Assembly: GCA_012031035.1 (NCBI GenBank)
Contig: JAAUUT010000045.1
Coordinates: 1 to 39,118 of the forward strand
From: Candidatus Altimarinota bacterium
Lineage (GTDB): Bacteria; Cyanobacteriota; Cyanobacteriia; Cyanobacteriales; Microcystaceae
Direction: 5' to 3'
Length of the DNA: 39,118 nucleotides
The notes under the pieces: model-generated
The model's input: the letters and a program-made list of their open reading frames with translations, nothing else
Told to the model about the DNA's origin: nothing
The model's database searches: none
Translations under genes and position numbers: made by a program
Shown here: positions 1 through 10,091 of the stretch, piece by piece
How positions within the stretch are numbered: the first letter of the stretch is position 1
Layout: each line of letters opens with the position of its first letter

Positions 1-139
1 CATACCGAAAAAAAGTACGAGTAGGTTCGGTTTTGTTCGACCGAGAGCGATCGATTCTCGTTAGTTCTATGATGGGGAAAGGTTATTAACAGAGTTCGGC
101 GAGCAGTAATCAGTCCTACGCCTCGATCGCTGTTAATTG

Positions 140-3100
140 TTAAAATCGAGTTCGGTATTGAACTCTAAACTCATTGAAAGAATAGTCATACGAGAAACCC
201 ACATAAGAATCTTCCCCGACTCTATAGTTGCTTTCAATTAGCGGAAACAATCGTAGATCGGACGCTCCCACTGCGTTACCCACTGCATTTTCTACATCAT
301 AAACAACACCTTGCAAAAGTAAAGGTAAAGCGATTTGTACTAAGCCATATTGCAAGAGTTGGTCGGGATTTTGGTTTTGTAGCACGTCTGCCAATTCAAG
401 AAATTGTTGGCTCAAAAGACTGACAAGTTCCCCTTCAGATCGCGGAGGACTGCTAGTGAGGCTGACAATGGGGTTACTCAATAACCCTATATCTGAATCG
501 TTACCCCGCAAGGCAAGAACTTGAAGACAAGTTTCTAAGCGTTGTAATTCTTCTGGAGTATAATTTGCCTGCTTGGAGAAAGGCGGAGCCGAACTCGGAC
601 GAATTTGGCAAGCATCTGCAACATCTCTGCTCAAATTTGGCAATAATTGGCTGAGTTGTCCTTCAATACTCAAGTTAACATCGACTCTTCTCGCTCTACT
701 AAAATTATCGATGGGAATCTCATTATTGCGATCGGCTTGTAGTCTCGTATTGGGAAGCTCGGTAACTAGCGTTCTCAATCTAATTGCCAACTCTGGATTG
801 AGTAAACCTCGATCGCGTTCAAAAACAATAACATTTCGATAGCGACGATCTAAAAGAAATCGCGTTTCTAACAAGCTGACTCTGCCTCGATCTAGATCGA
901 TCGCCCCTTGCGCTTGTATATTGTTAGGTCTAGTTACAGGCCCGTTTAAGGTCAAAGCACCGCCAAAATCAAAATCATAGAAGGTGTCTGAGATGGATAA
1001 ATCTTCTAAAAAGACGCGCAAATTGTTTAATCTTGGTACGACAGCAGCATCATTTCTGGCAGGGGTTGTTGGTCGATTGACGATCGCGCGAATTTGACCT
1101 TGGTTATTGGCTTGTTGCTGTTCTGGGACGAAAACTTGCCCGTTGCTCAAGCGTACCTCGCCCCCAATTCTGGGACTAATCGCCGCACCCGTTACCGAAA
1201 CTCTAGCATCAACCCCACCTTCGTAAAGATTTTGTATGTCGATTTGTCCTCGTTCGATCGCGATAGTTAAAGGATTAGCGGCATTGCGATCGCCTCTAGG
1301 AAGCGGGAAAAAGAGCGGCAAGACTCCACTCGCTGTCAATCGGCTTTGGGCGAAGGTTCCTTCTAATTGCTCGATCGATAGAAGTTGGTCGTTGAGAGCA
1401 ATCTGACCGTTGACGACCAGCGTATCTGGCAACGTTGCACTTCTGAGTTGAGCATCTTGTAGCGTGACTAGACCTTTAGCTGCTAAGTCGTAGATTCTAA
1501 ACCCTTCGCTCAAATCTAAGCGTCCGTTAGCTTGTAGGTTTACTTCTCCGTTCCCGTCTACCCAAGCAATTTGTCCTTGGGTAAAAATTTCTAGCAACGA
1601 TAAAGCATCGGTTCCCAACCTCAGATTTACCTCGACTTGCTCGTTGGTTTCTGGTGTAGTTGGATAGGGGACAGAAGCATAAAGTTGCACGATTGAATCG
1701 TTGGTGGTGCGAGTTTCTAATCGTGCATTGGCATAGTTAAAAGTCCCTGCTAGTCGGCGATCGATCTCTCGACCGTTGAAAGCCGCATCGGTAAAATTAT
1801 ACTGTCCTTCAATCTTGGGATTGGGTAAGCTACCCGACAAAACTGCTCTCGCCTTGAGATTACCTGCAACATCAGCAGGAAGTTGAATGAAAGTATTAAC
1901 CGTATCAACCGATAAATTTTCTACGACTAATTCTGAGGGTTCGAGGGTTTGGGTTGCCGTTCTTAACCCGCCTGTAAACGTCACCAGCGAATCTCGAATT
2001 TGAATTCGTGCTGGGTCGATCCGCACTACGCCATCTTGAAGGCTACCATTAAGGACGATATTCTCGATGGGGATTATCTGCGAGTTTGCCGTGACTAACC
2101 CTAGAGGTTCAACAATGGTAGCAAAGGTAGGCTGAGGATACCACTCCCAATTATCTCCTTCAAATTGAAAATTGACTTGCGGGTTCTGGAGCGTCCCAGC
2201 TAAAGTAACAGTGGTATCAAATACGCCACGAATATCTAATTCGGTTGGCGCTCCTCCTGTTTCCCGTTGCGCTGCTAGGGATCGAATTATGCGATCGATT
2301 TCCCACAAGCGATTGACTTGGTTTGAGATAGGAGCATTAACTCGACCGATTTCTCTTGCTCGTACCTCTTCTGCTGTAGCGAAATCGGGTTTCTGAAGTT
2401 GTACAAGCGAAATTAAAGTTGGCACATCATAGATTTGCAATGTTGTCAAGACATCTTGAACGTAGCCATTCTTGGCTTGTAATCGTCCTTCGATTGCGCC
2501 GGATGCGAAGTTAATGGCTCCTTGTCCTTCGTAGCTGCCTCTTTCTAAGTCTAAGACAGCGCGATCGAGACGAGCAACGTTGTTTTCATAGCTAAAGCTG
2601 GCGTTAAAGGCTCTAGCTTGTCGTCCGCCGACGCGGGGTTGCACGACGGCGATATCGCCCCTACCCGTTAGCGTGTAGACGTTAACATCAAGATTAGCGC
2701 TCAATTGTCCTTCAAGCGTCCCCAAAATTCCGTATTCTGAGGCAGGTGCTATGTTTAAAAGTTCGAGAGGGAAGTTTTCGACTCGCGCCACCAAGCGAGC
2801 GCCAATTTGTCGCCCATGGGCGACAATTTCAGGTAAGTTGTCCGTTGTTTGTCGAATTTGGAAGGACGAGACTAAATAAGGAATCCGACAGTCCGGGCGC
2901 GTACAAGGAACGAGGTTAGCGGAGATAATATCGTCTTCGCCTTGTAAATTGAGAGCGATTTCTTGTCCTGGGGCAATGGTTACGGGGCCGCTAAGAATGG
3001 GGTCAAATGGTCTGTCGTTGAGGGTAAAATCTAAGAGTCTGAGATTGCCCGATAAAAGGATACTACCTGGCGCTGTAGGGGCGCTGAGGAGATTTTGAGC

Positions 3101-5866
3101 GACGAGACGACCTTGAAATTGTCCATCTCCTGTTACATCTAATTCCTGGGGCAATAAAGAGCGACTGACGGGAATTTGGGCGACTAATTCGGTTAGTGGC
3201 AGGCGATCGAGGTCGGAATTGGCTCTAACATTTAAATTAGTGGCAATATCTGGGGATGTAAAGAGGTTAGAAACGAGGATCGTCCCGTTGGCATTGAGAT
3301 TAACTGCTTGGTCTTCTAGACGCAGCGCGATCGTTCGTGCTTGGATGGGTAAATTGGCATCCGCTTGGAAAAGCGGTCTAATACTGCCAGAAAGACTGAC
3401 TAAACCATCGAGATTGCCGAGTTTTTGTCGGGCGAGATTGGGTTGGAAGCGATCCAGAATTTCAGTCGTATTGAGATTGGAAGCGAGAATATCGGTTTGC
3501 CAGAGATTATTATTTAACTGGGCAACTGCCGTAACGGTTCCCCTAGCAACCGCTAAACGTGCATCTGCCGTTGCTCGAAAACTACTAAAATCGGGCGTAG
3601 AATCGAGCGAGGCGAGTAAAGAAGCTACATTTCCCGTTAAATTTACTTGAGAGCTATTTAAGCGAGTTGGCAGATTTAAATTAGGCAACAATTGAGTTAG
3701 GGAAACTCGACCCGCATTAGCGACTGCCCTAACAATCCCATTTTCCAACGCTCCCGAAGCTGTTACCCTACCATCAGCAACGTCGAGTAATGCCGTAACA
3801 TTCCCTTGAAAACGCCTTGCAGCAACGCTAGAACCTTGCAAAAGGTCGTCGAGTGCGCCCGATAAATTGATGCGAGTTTGCCTTAAATTAACGGGAGCAG
3901 ATAGATTAGGAAGGAGAGGATTGAGAGAAAATTGAGAAGCAAGAACAGATGCTGCGATCGCGCCTCTGGATAACTCGCTGGTAAGATTAATTAATCCTTC
4001 TTCTGCTCTTACTGTTAGATTAGCAACTCCATTGAGAGTATTGAGGTTAAAAGAATCTAAGCGCCCCGACAATGCAACATTCGCATTCTGTAGGGTTGGA
4101 TTTTTATTAACGACATAATCGCAGTAAGTAGAAGGATTCTCAGTACAAATTGGCGAGATAAATGGCGTTAACTCAAAAGAATTCGCCCTCACCAACGTTT
4201 GCCATCTTTTACTGTTGAGATTGCCGCTTCCCGTAACGAGGGCCGTTCCTTCATCCGTCCGTAAAACTGTATTGCGAATCGCAATATTATTGTTAGCTAA
4301 AAGAACTTCTCCCCTTCCAGACAAGTCAACGTTGCGAGTTCTCGCCTGTGGGATTTGCCATCTAAGAGAGGCATTAGGGTTATCAATTGTGCCGCGTAAT
4401 TGCCCTTGGGCGGTTAGGGTTCCAACCGTTACATCTTGAGGTAGGCGATAATAGGGATCGGCGATCGCTTCTGTCGGTAACTGTGCCCTGACATTAAATT
4501 GCAGGGGCATTTGGGCAAAGTCGGCGATGGGTTTGTTTTCTTCTAACGCCTTACCAATACCAGTATTGAGTCTGCCACTACCAATAATTTGTCCGCCTGC
4601 GGTAGGTAGAATTTGCAAACTTCTGAGGGTAATTCTATCTAAATCGGCTATAAAATTGGCATTAACTTGTCTAAAGCGAGTGAGATCGACTTGAAGCGTT
4701 CTCGTATTGCTAATCGTCCCCGTAACGATGGGGTTCTCGACTAGTCCCCTCACTTGCAGGTTAGCTTGTACGTCCCCGCCGACTCGCACGGGTGAAGTTA
4801 CAGGTAAAATTCTTACGAGATTGGCAATATTTACGGGATTGACTTTGACATCAAGATTGTATCCATTCTCCCAATCTACCTCGCCTGTAATGCTTGTATC
4901 GACAACTTGACCTAACCTTGCCCGCGCTTGTTCGATGAATACTTTTTGTCCTTGTAAATTGAGAGCAAGATTGAGTCTCAGGGGCGCTTTGATATTGTTA
5001 ATGTTGGCTTCGATCTGTTGAAGATTGAGATTGCCTTGCCCTTTAGACTTTTCAACGTCATCATAAGAAGGTAGATTGAAGTTTAAATTGGCATCAAACT
5101 GACCTCGATTGAGTTTTATGGGCGAGTTAGGAATGAGATTAACTAACTCAGTTAAAGATAATTTTTCAACGGCGAGTTCTGCTTGCGTTTTGCCCGTGTC
5201 GAGTGTTGTTTCGCCTTTGACGCTAATCGCACTGTTGAGGACGCTTGCATCGATATCGTAGCTTATGGGGGTTCCTTCAGTATCGAGATAGCGAACTTCG
5301 CCTTCATTAGTTATGGTTATTGGGGTTTTTGCTCCCGCGGGAAGCAGCGTTACTCGGCCATCTTGGACTCTAACGGTAACATCTAAATTAAATGGCAGTT
5401 TCTCGCCTTGTTTTAACTCTAAATCAGTCCACTGTCCTTTTTGGTTTTGGGAAAGATAAAGATCGGGAGAAGCGATATCTAGTTCGATGGGGAGGGGTTG
5501 ACCAAATAGTACGGGAAAGGGGTTAAAACTGACATCAATCGTTTGCAACGAGGCACGAGTGCGGTCGGTTGGGGTAGGAGGAAGCGTAGAAGCCCCAAGG
5601 CGAAAGCTATTGAGCGTCCAAGATCGGCTTTGCAATTCGCCGACTTTGACGGGGCGATTGAGTATATTACTTATTTGGGTTTCGAGGATCGAAGGTAAAT
5701 TTTGATACAAGTAGTATCGAAGTCCAGCGTAACCCACAGCAGCGATCGCGACTCCAGATACTCCAATAACCAACGTAGCTGGATGTCTGGCAATGCGAAG
5801 CAAACGAAATAAAAGATTTTGACGTTCGGGCGGCTCTGGCGGGGTATTTTGAGAGGAATTGGTCAT
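140..5866 (-). CDS. tamB: TamB-like translocation/assembly module protein (DUF490)
   Basis: Very large protein, about 1908 aa, of the TamB family, which bridges inner and outer envelope membranes and takes part in outer-membrane protein or lipid delivery. One membrane anchor near residues 28-50 (HPATLVIGVSGVAIAAVGY) is followed by a long periplasmic stretch of repeated beta-rich AsmA/TamB-like units (many 'NLNLTG.L' type motifs). The end is a typical DUF490 C-terminus with aromatic beta strands finishing in QYRTRF. The chosen start is the ATG giving MTNSSQNTPP; an in-frame TTG five codons upstream (5881) is the alternative. No good Shine-Dalgarno supports either. The reading frame is intact for 5.7 kb, unlike several neighbours. 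No bamA/tamA partner lies in the window. Family assignment is strong; the cargo is unknown. Confidence 0.9.
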   Translation of the reverse strand: MTNSSQNTPPEPPERQNLLFRLLRIARHPATLVIGVSGVAIAAVGYAGLRYYLYQNLPSILETQISNILNRPVKVGELQSRSWTLNSFRLGASTLPPTPTDRTRASLQTIDVSFNPFPVLFGQPLPIELDIASPDLYLSQNQKGQWTDLELKQGEKLPFNLDVTVRVQDGRVTLLPAGAKTPITITNEGEVRYLDTEGTPISYDIDASVLNSAISVKGETTLDTGKTQAELAVEKLSLTELVNLIPNSPIKLNRGQFDANLNFNLPSYDDVEKSKGQGNLNLQQIEANINNIKAPLRLNLALNLQGQKVFIEQARARLGQVVDTSITGEVDWENGYNLDVKVNPVNIANLVRILPVTSPVRVGGDVQANLQVRGLVENPIVTGTISNTRTLQVDLTRFRQVNANFIADLDRITLRSLQILPTAGGQIIGSGRLNTGIGKALEENKPIADFAQMPLQFNVRAQLPTEAIADPYYRLPQDVTVGTLTAQGQLRGTIDNPNASLRWQIPQARTRNVDLSGRGEVLLANNNIAIRNTVLRTDEGTALVTGSGNLNSKRWQTLVRANSFELTPFISPICTENPSTYCDYVVNKNPTLQNANVALSGRLDSFNLNTLNGVANLTVRAEEGLINLTSELSRGAIAASVLASQFSLNPLLPNLSAPVNLRQTRINLSGALDDLLQGSSVAARRFQGNVTALLDVADGRVTASGALENGIVRAVANAGRVSLTQLLPNLNLPTRLNSSQVNLTGNVASLLASLDSTPDFSSFRATADARLAVARGTVTAVAQLNNNLWQTDILASNLNTTEILDRFQPNLARQKLGNLDGLVSLSGSIRPLFQADANLPIQARTIALRLEDQAVNLNANGTILVSNLFTSPDIATNLNVRANSDLDRLPLTELVAQIPVSRSLLPQELDVTGDGQFQGRLVAQNLLSAPTAPGSILLSGNLRLLDFTLNDRPFDPILSGPVTIAPGQEIALNLQGEDDIISANLVPCTRPDCRIPYLVSSFQIRQTTDNLPEIVAHGRQIGARLVARVENFPLELLNIAPASEYGILGTLEGQLSANLDVNVYTLTGRGDIAVVQPRVGGRQARAFNASFSYENNVARLDRAVLDLERGSYEGQGAINFASGAIEGRLQAKNGYVQDVLTTLQIYDVPTLISLVQLQKPDFATAEEVRAREIGRVNAPISNQVNRLWEIDRIIRSLAAQRETGGAPTELDIRGVFDTTVTLAGTLQNPQVNFQFEGDNWEWYPQPTFATIVEPLGLVTANSQIIPIENIVLNGSLQDGVVRIDPARIQIRDSLVTFTGGLRTATQTLEPSELVVENLSVDTVNTFIQLPADVAGNLKARAVLSGSLPNPKIEGQYNFTDAAFNGREIDRRLAGTFNYANARLETRTTNDSIVQLYASVPYPTTPETNEQVEVNLRLGTDALSLLEIFTQGQIAWVDGNGEVNLQANGRLDLSEGFRIYDLAAKGLVTLQDAQLRSATLPDTLVVNGQIALNDQLLSIEQLEGTFAQSRLTASGVLPLFFPLPRGDRNAANPLTIAIERGQIDIQNLYEGGVDARVSVTGAAISPRIGGEVRLSNGQVFVPEQQQANNQGQIRAIVNRPTTPARNDAAVVPRLNNLRVFLEDLSISDTFYDFDFGGALTLNGPVTRPNNIQAQGAIDLDRGRVSLLETRFLLDRRYRNVIVFERDRGLLNPELAIRLRTLVTELPNTRLQADRNNEIPIDNFSRARRVDVNLSIEGQLSQLLPNLSRDVADACQIRPSSAPPFSKQANYTPEELQRLETCLQVLALRGNDSDIGLLSNPIVSLTSSPPRSEGELVSLLSQQFLELADVLQNQNPDQLLQYGLVQIALPLLLQGVVYDVENAVGNAVGASDLRLFPLIESNYRVGEDSYVGFSYDYSFNEFRVQYRTRF

Positions 5867-6232
5867 TTTTAAATTCGCCAATAGTTATTGCTGCTTTGAT
5901 ACAGGCAAAACCAACCATAAAAAAGTTGTTAATCGATGGCGACTAACTTTAGTTAGATGTTTGACTGTCTGTTAGGTGTGAGAGGCCGACGTGTTTAGGT
6001 GCTATGTTATCGCATTACCAATCGTTCGTAGCGAGCGATTTCTTAGGTTCAGTGCTACGCGGATCGCGTATAAATTTAACTATCACAAGAAAGATAAAAA
6101 GTAGAGAATTTTTTTCGGTTTTTATAACGAGAGAAGGTAAGAAGATTGTCTCTAAAATGAATCTAATCAGACATATTTTGATAGAGTGAAGGGTGTTAAG
6201 TGCCTGTTCTTGATTGTTTAAGCTCTTTTTAG
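5867..6232. other. Intergenic region between tamB and the DUF4388 gene
   Basis: About 365 bases with no convincing gene. It must hold the divergent promoters of tamB (minus) and the DUF4388 gene (plus). An imperfect hairpin lies at 6020-6040 (AATCGTTCG, 3-base loop, CGAGCGATT; one G-T wobble). A 61-codon plus-strand frame at 6004-6189 has no recognisable content and covers this hairpin, so it is not called as a gene. Confidence 0.6.
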
Positions 6233-7129
6233 ATGAGTATCACTGGAACTTTAGAGACGTTTTCTCTACCTGAGATATTTCGACTGATTGACTCAGGTTC
6301 TAAGTCAGGTCGTTTGATCTTACAAATTTTGCCAAACCAAATTAACCTAAAATCTCGACTATACTATCTTTGGTTTGAGGCGGGACGGCTGGTAGCAATT
6401 AGCGATCGCCTAAATTCTCAAAGTTTAATCGATATTATCAAAAGTCGGGGTTGGCTAGATTCCAAGACGCTCGCTCAACTTAAGATAGCTTCTCTCAACG
6501 ATCGACCATTAGGGATATATCTAAAAAAACTCAATCTTTTAACCTCTTTACAACTTCAACAAATCTTTAATCTTCATCTCGATATCGTTTGTCAACTGTT
6601 TGAAGGTTCTGAAGGCTGGTTTCAATTCGATACAATCTTACCCCAGTCTCAATCTGAAGGTTTGCAAGCAATGCCCTGGCACGAAATGACAGGCGAAAGT
6701 ATTAAAGCGACAGAAGTCGTACTTAAGGCTTTGCGATCGCAAAAAAATTGGCATATTTTTGTCAAACAATTACCAGAACCCGAATACGCGCTACAAAAGT
6801 TAAAGACACAATCTGAGTTGCAGCTTCTCCCATTAGAATTGCAAATTTGGAAGCTTGCTAACGGACAAATTTCTCTAGGAGCGATCGCCAATAAAATAGA
6901 GCTATCATTCACTTCAGCACAAAGAAGTGCTTTTTGCTTAATTATGGCTGGATTGGTAGATAACATTCCAATAGCTAATGCAAGTTTGAGTTTGCTTAAT
7001 CCTAGCGATAGATTAATTCCCGCGTTACCTATCTCTCAAACCGCTACACAAAACCAGTCAGCCTTACAAAAGTCTAACTTTAGTTTTTCATGGTTACAAA
7101 ATTTAGTGACTTTTTCGCGACTGAAGTAA
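6233..7129 (+). CDS. DUF4388 (PatA N-terminal-like) protein
   Basis: 298-aa soluble protein. Residues 1 to about 140 match the DUF4388 pattern found at the N-terminus of PatA-like cyanobacterial and myxobacterial regulators: MSITGTLETFSLPEIFRLID at the start, followed by SGSKSGRLIL. A second helical region, about residues 195-250 (LPLELQIWKLANGQISLGAI and on), looks like a small winged-helix-like segment. There is no receiver domain at the C-terminus, so this is a DUF4388-only relative and not a PatA orthologue. The ATG at 6233 gives the family's conserved start. It probably acts in signalling by protein-protein contact; the partner is not visible here. Confidence 0.75.
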   Translation: MSITGTLETFSLPEIFRLIDSGSKSGRLILQILPNQINLKSRLYYLWFEAGRLVAISDRLNSQSLIDIIKSRGWLDSKTLAQLKIASLNDRPLGIYLKKLNLLTSLQLQQIFNLHLDIVCQLFEGSEGWFQFDTILPQSQSEGLQAMPWHEMTGESIKATEVVLKALRSQKNWHIFVKQLPEPEYALQKLKTQSELQLLPLELQIWKLANGQISLGAIANKIELSFTSAQRSAFCLIMAGLVDNIPIANASLSLLNPSDRLIPALPISQTATQNQSALQKSNFSFSWLQNLVTFSRLK

Positions 7130-7139
7130 ATGAGTAATC

Positions 7140-7161
7140 GGTAACTGATAACTGGTCGCTG
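7140..7161. repeat. Dispersed repeat copy 1 (GGTAACTGATAACTGGTCGCTG type)
   Basis: The 22 bases just after the DUF4388 stop recur at 30856-30884, where seven extra bases (AATAACT-type) sit in the middle. Both copies lie directly after a gene, in non-coding DNA. It looks like a member of the short dispersed repeats common in cyanobacterial intergenic regions. Confidence 0.5.
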
Positions 7162-7213
7162 AATTTGGCTAGGGGAAAAAACCATCATATCGTTGCGATC
7201 GCTTATCTTTTCA

Positions 7214-8128
7214 ATGAGTTTACCCATCGTTTATCATCCCAATTACGTCGCGCCACTGCCAGAAGAACATCGCTTTCCGATGGCTAAATTTCAACTTCTT
7301 TATGAATTACTGATTGCTGATGGGATTGCTTGTCGCGATCGCGTCTATTCCCCAGAAGTTCCACCATCAGAATTAATCGAACTCGTCCATACCTCCGAAT
7401 ACATACGGGCCTATTGCCAAGGAACTCTCGATCCCAAAGCACAACGACGGATCGGATTGCCGTGGAGTCCGGCTTTAGCCAATCGAACTCGCGTTGCAGT
7501 TGGCGGAACGATTTTGACGGCGCAACTTGCCTTGCAATACGGGTTAGCTTGTAACACGGCGGGGGGAACTCATCACGCATTTCCAAGTTATGGTTCGGGA
7601 TTTTGTATATTTAACGATCTTGCGATCGCGCCTCGCGTCCTGCAAAAACTAGGATTGGTAGATACAGTCCTGATTATCGATTTAGACGTGCATCAAGGCG
7701 ATGGAACGGCGCATATTTTTGAAGGCGATCCCAGCGTTTTCACTTTCTCGATGCACTGCGAGGCAAATTTTCCTGGAATTAAGCAAAAAAGCGATCTCGA
7801 CGTACCCTTACCCGTTGGTTTAGATGATGATGGCTACTTACAAATCCTAGCTCAATATCTCCCAGATTTACTTTATCGCATCGATCCCGATTTAGTTTTA
7901 TACGATGCTGGTGTAGATACTCATGTGAGCGATCGCCTGGGTAAATTATCGCTTACAAATACAGGAATTTATCGTCGCGAACTTCAGGTTTTAAGGACTT
8001 GTGTGGCGGCTGGCTATCCGGTAGCTTGCGTTATTGGTGGTGGATACGCAGACGATCTTAATGGATTAGTTTATCGTCATTCTCTCGTCCATCGAGCCGC
8101 TAATGAAGTTTATCATCAATTTGTATAA
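7214..8128 (+). CDS. Histone deacetylase-family (AcuC/acetylpolyamine amidohydrolase-like) protein
   Basis: About 304 aa, the usual length for bacterial class II-type deacetylases. The Zn-dependent arginase/deacetylase fold is clear: N-terminal PIVYHPNYVAPLPEEHRFPM, the catalytic His pair in GGTHHAFPSYGSGF, zinc ligands in DLDVHQGDGTA, and DAGVDTH near the C-terminus with the third ligand Asp. It should remove acetyl groups from lysines or small amines in the cytoplasm; the substrate cannot be read from sequence. The frame opens at 7193, but the ATG at 7214 (MSLPIVYHP) matches the family's start, and the upstream seven codons are made of a HIP1 site. It is convergent with argG, with a hairpin-rich gap between them. 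Confidence 0.88.
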   Translation: MSLPIVYHPNYVAPLPEEHRFPMAKFQLLYELLIADGIACRDRVYSPEVPPSELIELVHTSEYIRAYCQGTLDPKAQRRIGLPWSPALANRTRVAVGGTILTAQLALQYGLACNTAGGTHHAFPSYGSGFCIFNDLAIAPRVLQKLGLVDTVLIIDLDVHQGDGTAHIFEGDPSVFTFSMHCEANFPGIKQKSDLDVPLPVGLDDDGYLQILAQYLPDLLYRIDPDLVLYDAGVDTHVSDRLGKLSLTNTGIYRRELQVLRTCVAAGYPVACVIGGGYADDLNGLVYRHSLVHRAANEVYHQFV

Positions 8129-8161
8129 ATATCGCGATCGGGTAGGTTGGGAAGCCAGTGC

Positions 8162-8225
8162 GACGGACTCTCAGATAAGGCGGAATTATTTCCGCCTCCG
8201 AGTCCTCGTCTTGGCGGTTTCCGCC
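8162..8225. terminator. Double hairpin between convergent HDAC-like gene and argG
   Basis: Two stem-loops fill the gap between convergent genes. The first pairs GGCGGAA (8179-8185) with TTCCGCC (8190-8196), and an outer stem pairs GACGGACTC (8162-8170) with GAGTCCTCGTC (8200-8210) around a two-base bulge. The second pairs GGCGG (8213-8217) with CCGCC (8221-8225). There is no long T-run, so a role as bidirectional terminator or transcript-end structure is inferred from position. Confidence 0.5.
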
Positions 8226-8250
8226 CTTGGAACATCCTTGCTGAGTTTAA

Positions 8251-9449
8251 TCAATTGTGCAGGCGCGACCAAACTTTAGTTGGTAATCCCCAAATATAGA
8301 TGAAGCCTTCGGCTGCTTTGTGATCGAAGCCATCATCAGCACCATAAGTAGCCAAATCGGTTGCATAAAGAGAATTTTCTGATTTGCGACCGACTACATT
8401 GGCATTACCTTTGAAGAATTTGACTCGTACCGTACCCGAAACTTGTTCTTGGGTTTTTAAAATGAAAGCATCGAGGGCATCTTTTAAGGGACTGTACCAC
8501 AATCCCCGATAAATTAAATGACCGTAAGTTTCCTCAATTCCGCGTTTGTACTGCGTCACGTCGCCCGTTAGGGTTAAGCTTTCTAGATCGCGATGCGCGT
8601 CGATAAGGACTAGTAAAGCAGGTGCTTCATAGATTTCTCGCGATTTAATCCCGACAACGCGGTTTTCGAGCATATCAATGCGTCCTACGCCATGATTTCC
8701 TGCGATCGCGTTTAACTGAGAAACTAAGCTTACGGGGTCGAGAAAGTTGCCGTTGAGACTGACAGGAATCCCCTTTTCAAAACTAATTTCTACATATTCT
8801 GGTTCGTTTGGCGTATCCGCGATCGCTTTTGTCATCTCATAGACTTCTTCTAGCGGTTCGTTCATCGGATCTTCTAGCGCCCCTGCTTCGATGCTGCGAC
8901 CGAGTAAATTGCGATCGATACTATAAGGAGAAGACTTTTTCACGGGCGATTGAACGCCAAAACGCTCTCCATAGGCGATCGTTTCTTCGCGACTCATGCC
9001 CCATTCCCGCGCGGTGCGAGAACTTTGATATTGGGATTGAGCGCTGCAATGCTAACATCAAAGCGTACTTGGTCGTTTCCTTTGCCAGTACATCCGTGCG
9101 CTACTGCATCCGCCCCATATTTTTCGGCAGCTTCTACCAAAAGTTTAGCAATTAGCGGACGAGCCAAGGCTGTAGAAAGCGGATAGCGATTTTCATACAA
9201 CGCATTTGCTTGAATGGCACAGAACGCATAATCTTTTATAAAAGTATCTTTAGCATCTGCCACTAAGGATTCTACCGCCCCGCATTTTAGGGCTTTTTCT
9301 TGGATGGGGCCGAGTTCGTCACCCTGTCCTAAATCGGCTGCTAGGGTAATTACTTCTTTTACGCCCCACTCTTCTTTAAGATAGGGAATACAGACGGAAG
9401 TATCTACGCCACCTGAGTAGGCTAAAACAACTTTATTTGCGCGACCCAT
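8251..9449 (-). CDS. argG: Argininosuccinate synthase (frameshifted as sequenced)
   Basis: Ligates citrulline and aspartate with ATP to give argininosuccinate, the penultimate step of arginine synthesis. The N-terminal part (9449 down to about 9014) carries the PP-loop AYSGGVDTS at residues 9-17. The C-terminal part (8997-8251) carries [14 protein letters not shown] and [18 protein letters not shown]. The parts join to about 400 aa, the family length. The break lies in the motif normally read as [13 protein letters not shown]: the gene reads GCACCGCGCGG where GCACCCGCGCGG restores the frame, so one C (a G on the plus strand near 9013) is missing. All conserved blocks are present on both sides, which favours a sequencing error over decay. 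As sequenced, the first part stops as APRGNGA. Confidence 0.93.
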
Positions 9450-9747
9450 ATCAATCTTGATTCCAGAAAATGACTAATTGGCTATTGTATCTTAGCAGCT
9501 AGAGAGGATAGCACAGTGTTTAGTCTTAACTATTAAAGATTTTTATTTAATGTTCTAAGAATCAAGAATTTGTCAAAGGATAGTACAGTCACTTTTCAAT
9601 ATTATGTACAGATAAATTATTTAATTTTGCGACCCACTAAGAAATTAATTTCCTAGCTAAGAGATTGTTTATCAAGTAAATCTTAAGAGATTGAAACAGA
9701 AATTTTTGGTAGAGTATTTTGTCTATACGTTTTAGAAGATACAATAT
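9450..9747. other. AT-rich intergenic region between argG and a two-gene unit
   Basis: About 300 bases, visibly AT-rich and without HIP1, separating divergent argG and the unknown 105-aa gene. It should hold both promoters, but I see no clear operator or strong hairpin. The short minus-strand frame over 9637-9831 is AT-driven and not credible. Confidence 0.5.
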
Positions 9748-10065
9748 GTGGAAAGAATTCCAGATGAAGCTATAGTGATTCGAGGAGGTCGCAACCTTCC
9801 TGATGACATTAGGCGTGGAACAGGTACTCACCCAAGCGGTATAACAGGAATTTCGGTAGAATGTGCAATAGGAGCTTCAATCGAGGAGCTTGCGGCAGTT
9901 ATTCCTCACGGACAACTTGGTTGCACCACTGTAGAAAAAATTCGTCAAGCTGGTGGAGATGTAATTAGAACTTCGGGTAGAAGTCTCAATCATGCAACGT
10001 TAGTAGGGTTAACTCCAGAACAAATCAGTTCTCTTTTGACACCTACAATTCCTAAACCCCGATAA
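9748..10065 (+). CDS. Small conserved-looking protein with an N-terminal VIRGG motif, unknown function
   Basis: 105 aa starting at GTG (MERIPDEAIVIRGG). Not assigned to a named family. Visible blocks: a hydrophobic strand ending in Arg-Gly-Gly (residues 9-14), GTGTHPSG (24-31), GISVE (33-37), GASIEEL, PHGQLGCTTV, AGGDVI, and NHATLVGLTPEQ near the end. The spacing of invariant-looking R, S-x-E and H-x-T residues recalls small enzymatic or toxin domains, possibly ADP-ribosyltransferase-like; this is inference only. I recall similar short 'VRGG' proteins as uncharacterised in other bacteria but cannot verify that here. It sits 26 bases ahead of the next gene, in HIP1-free DNA, so the two are probably co-transcribed. 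Confidence 0.65.
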   Translation: MERIPDEAIVIRGGRNLPDDIRRGTGTHPSGITGISVECAIGASIEELAAVIPHGQLGCTTVEKIRQAGGDVIRTSGRSLNHATLVGLTPEQISSLLTPTIPKPR

Positions 10066-10091
10066 ATTAAATTTAAGTATGGAGAGGCTTA

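Noticed and set aside
6004..6189. 61-codon plus-strand frame between tamB and the DUF4388 gene
   Set aside because: No recognisable protein features; overlaps an intergenic hairpin; composition looks non-coding.
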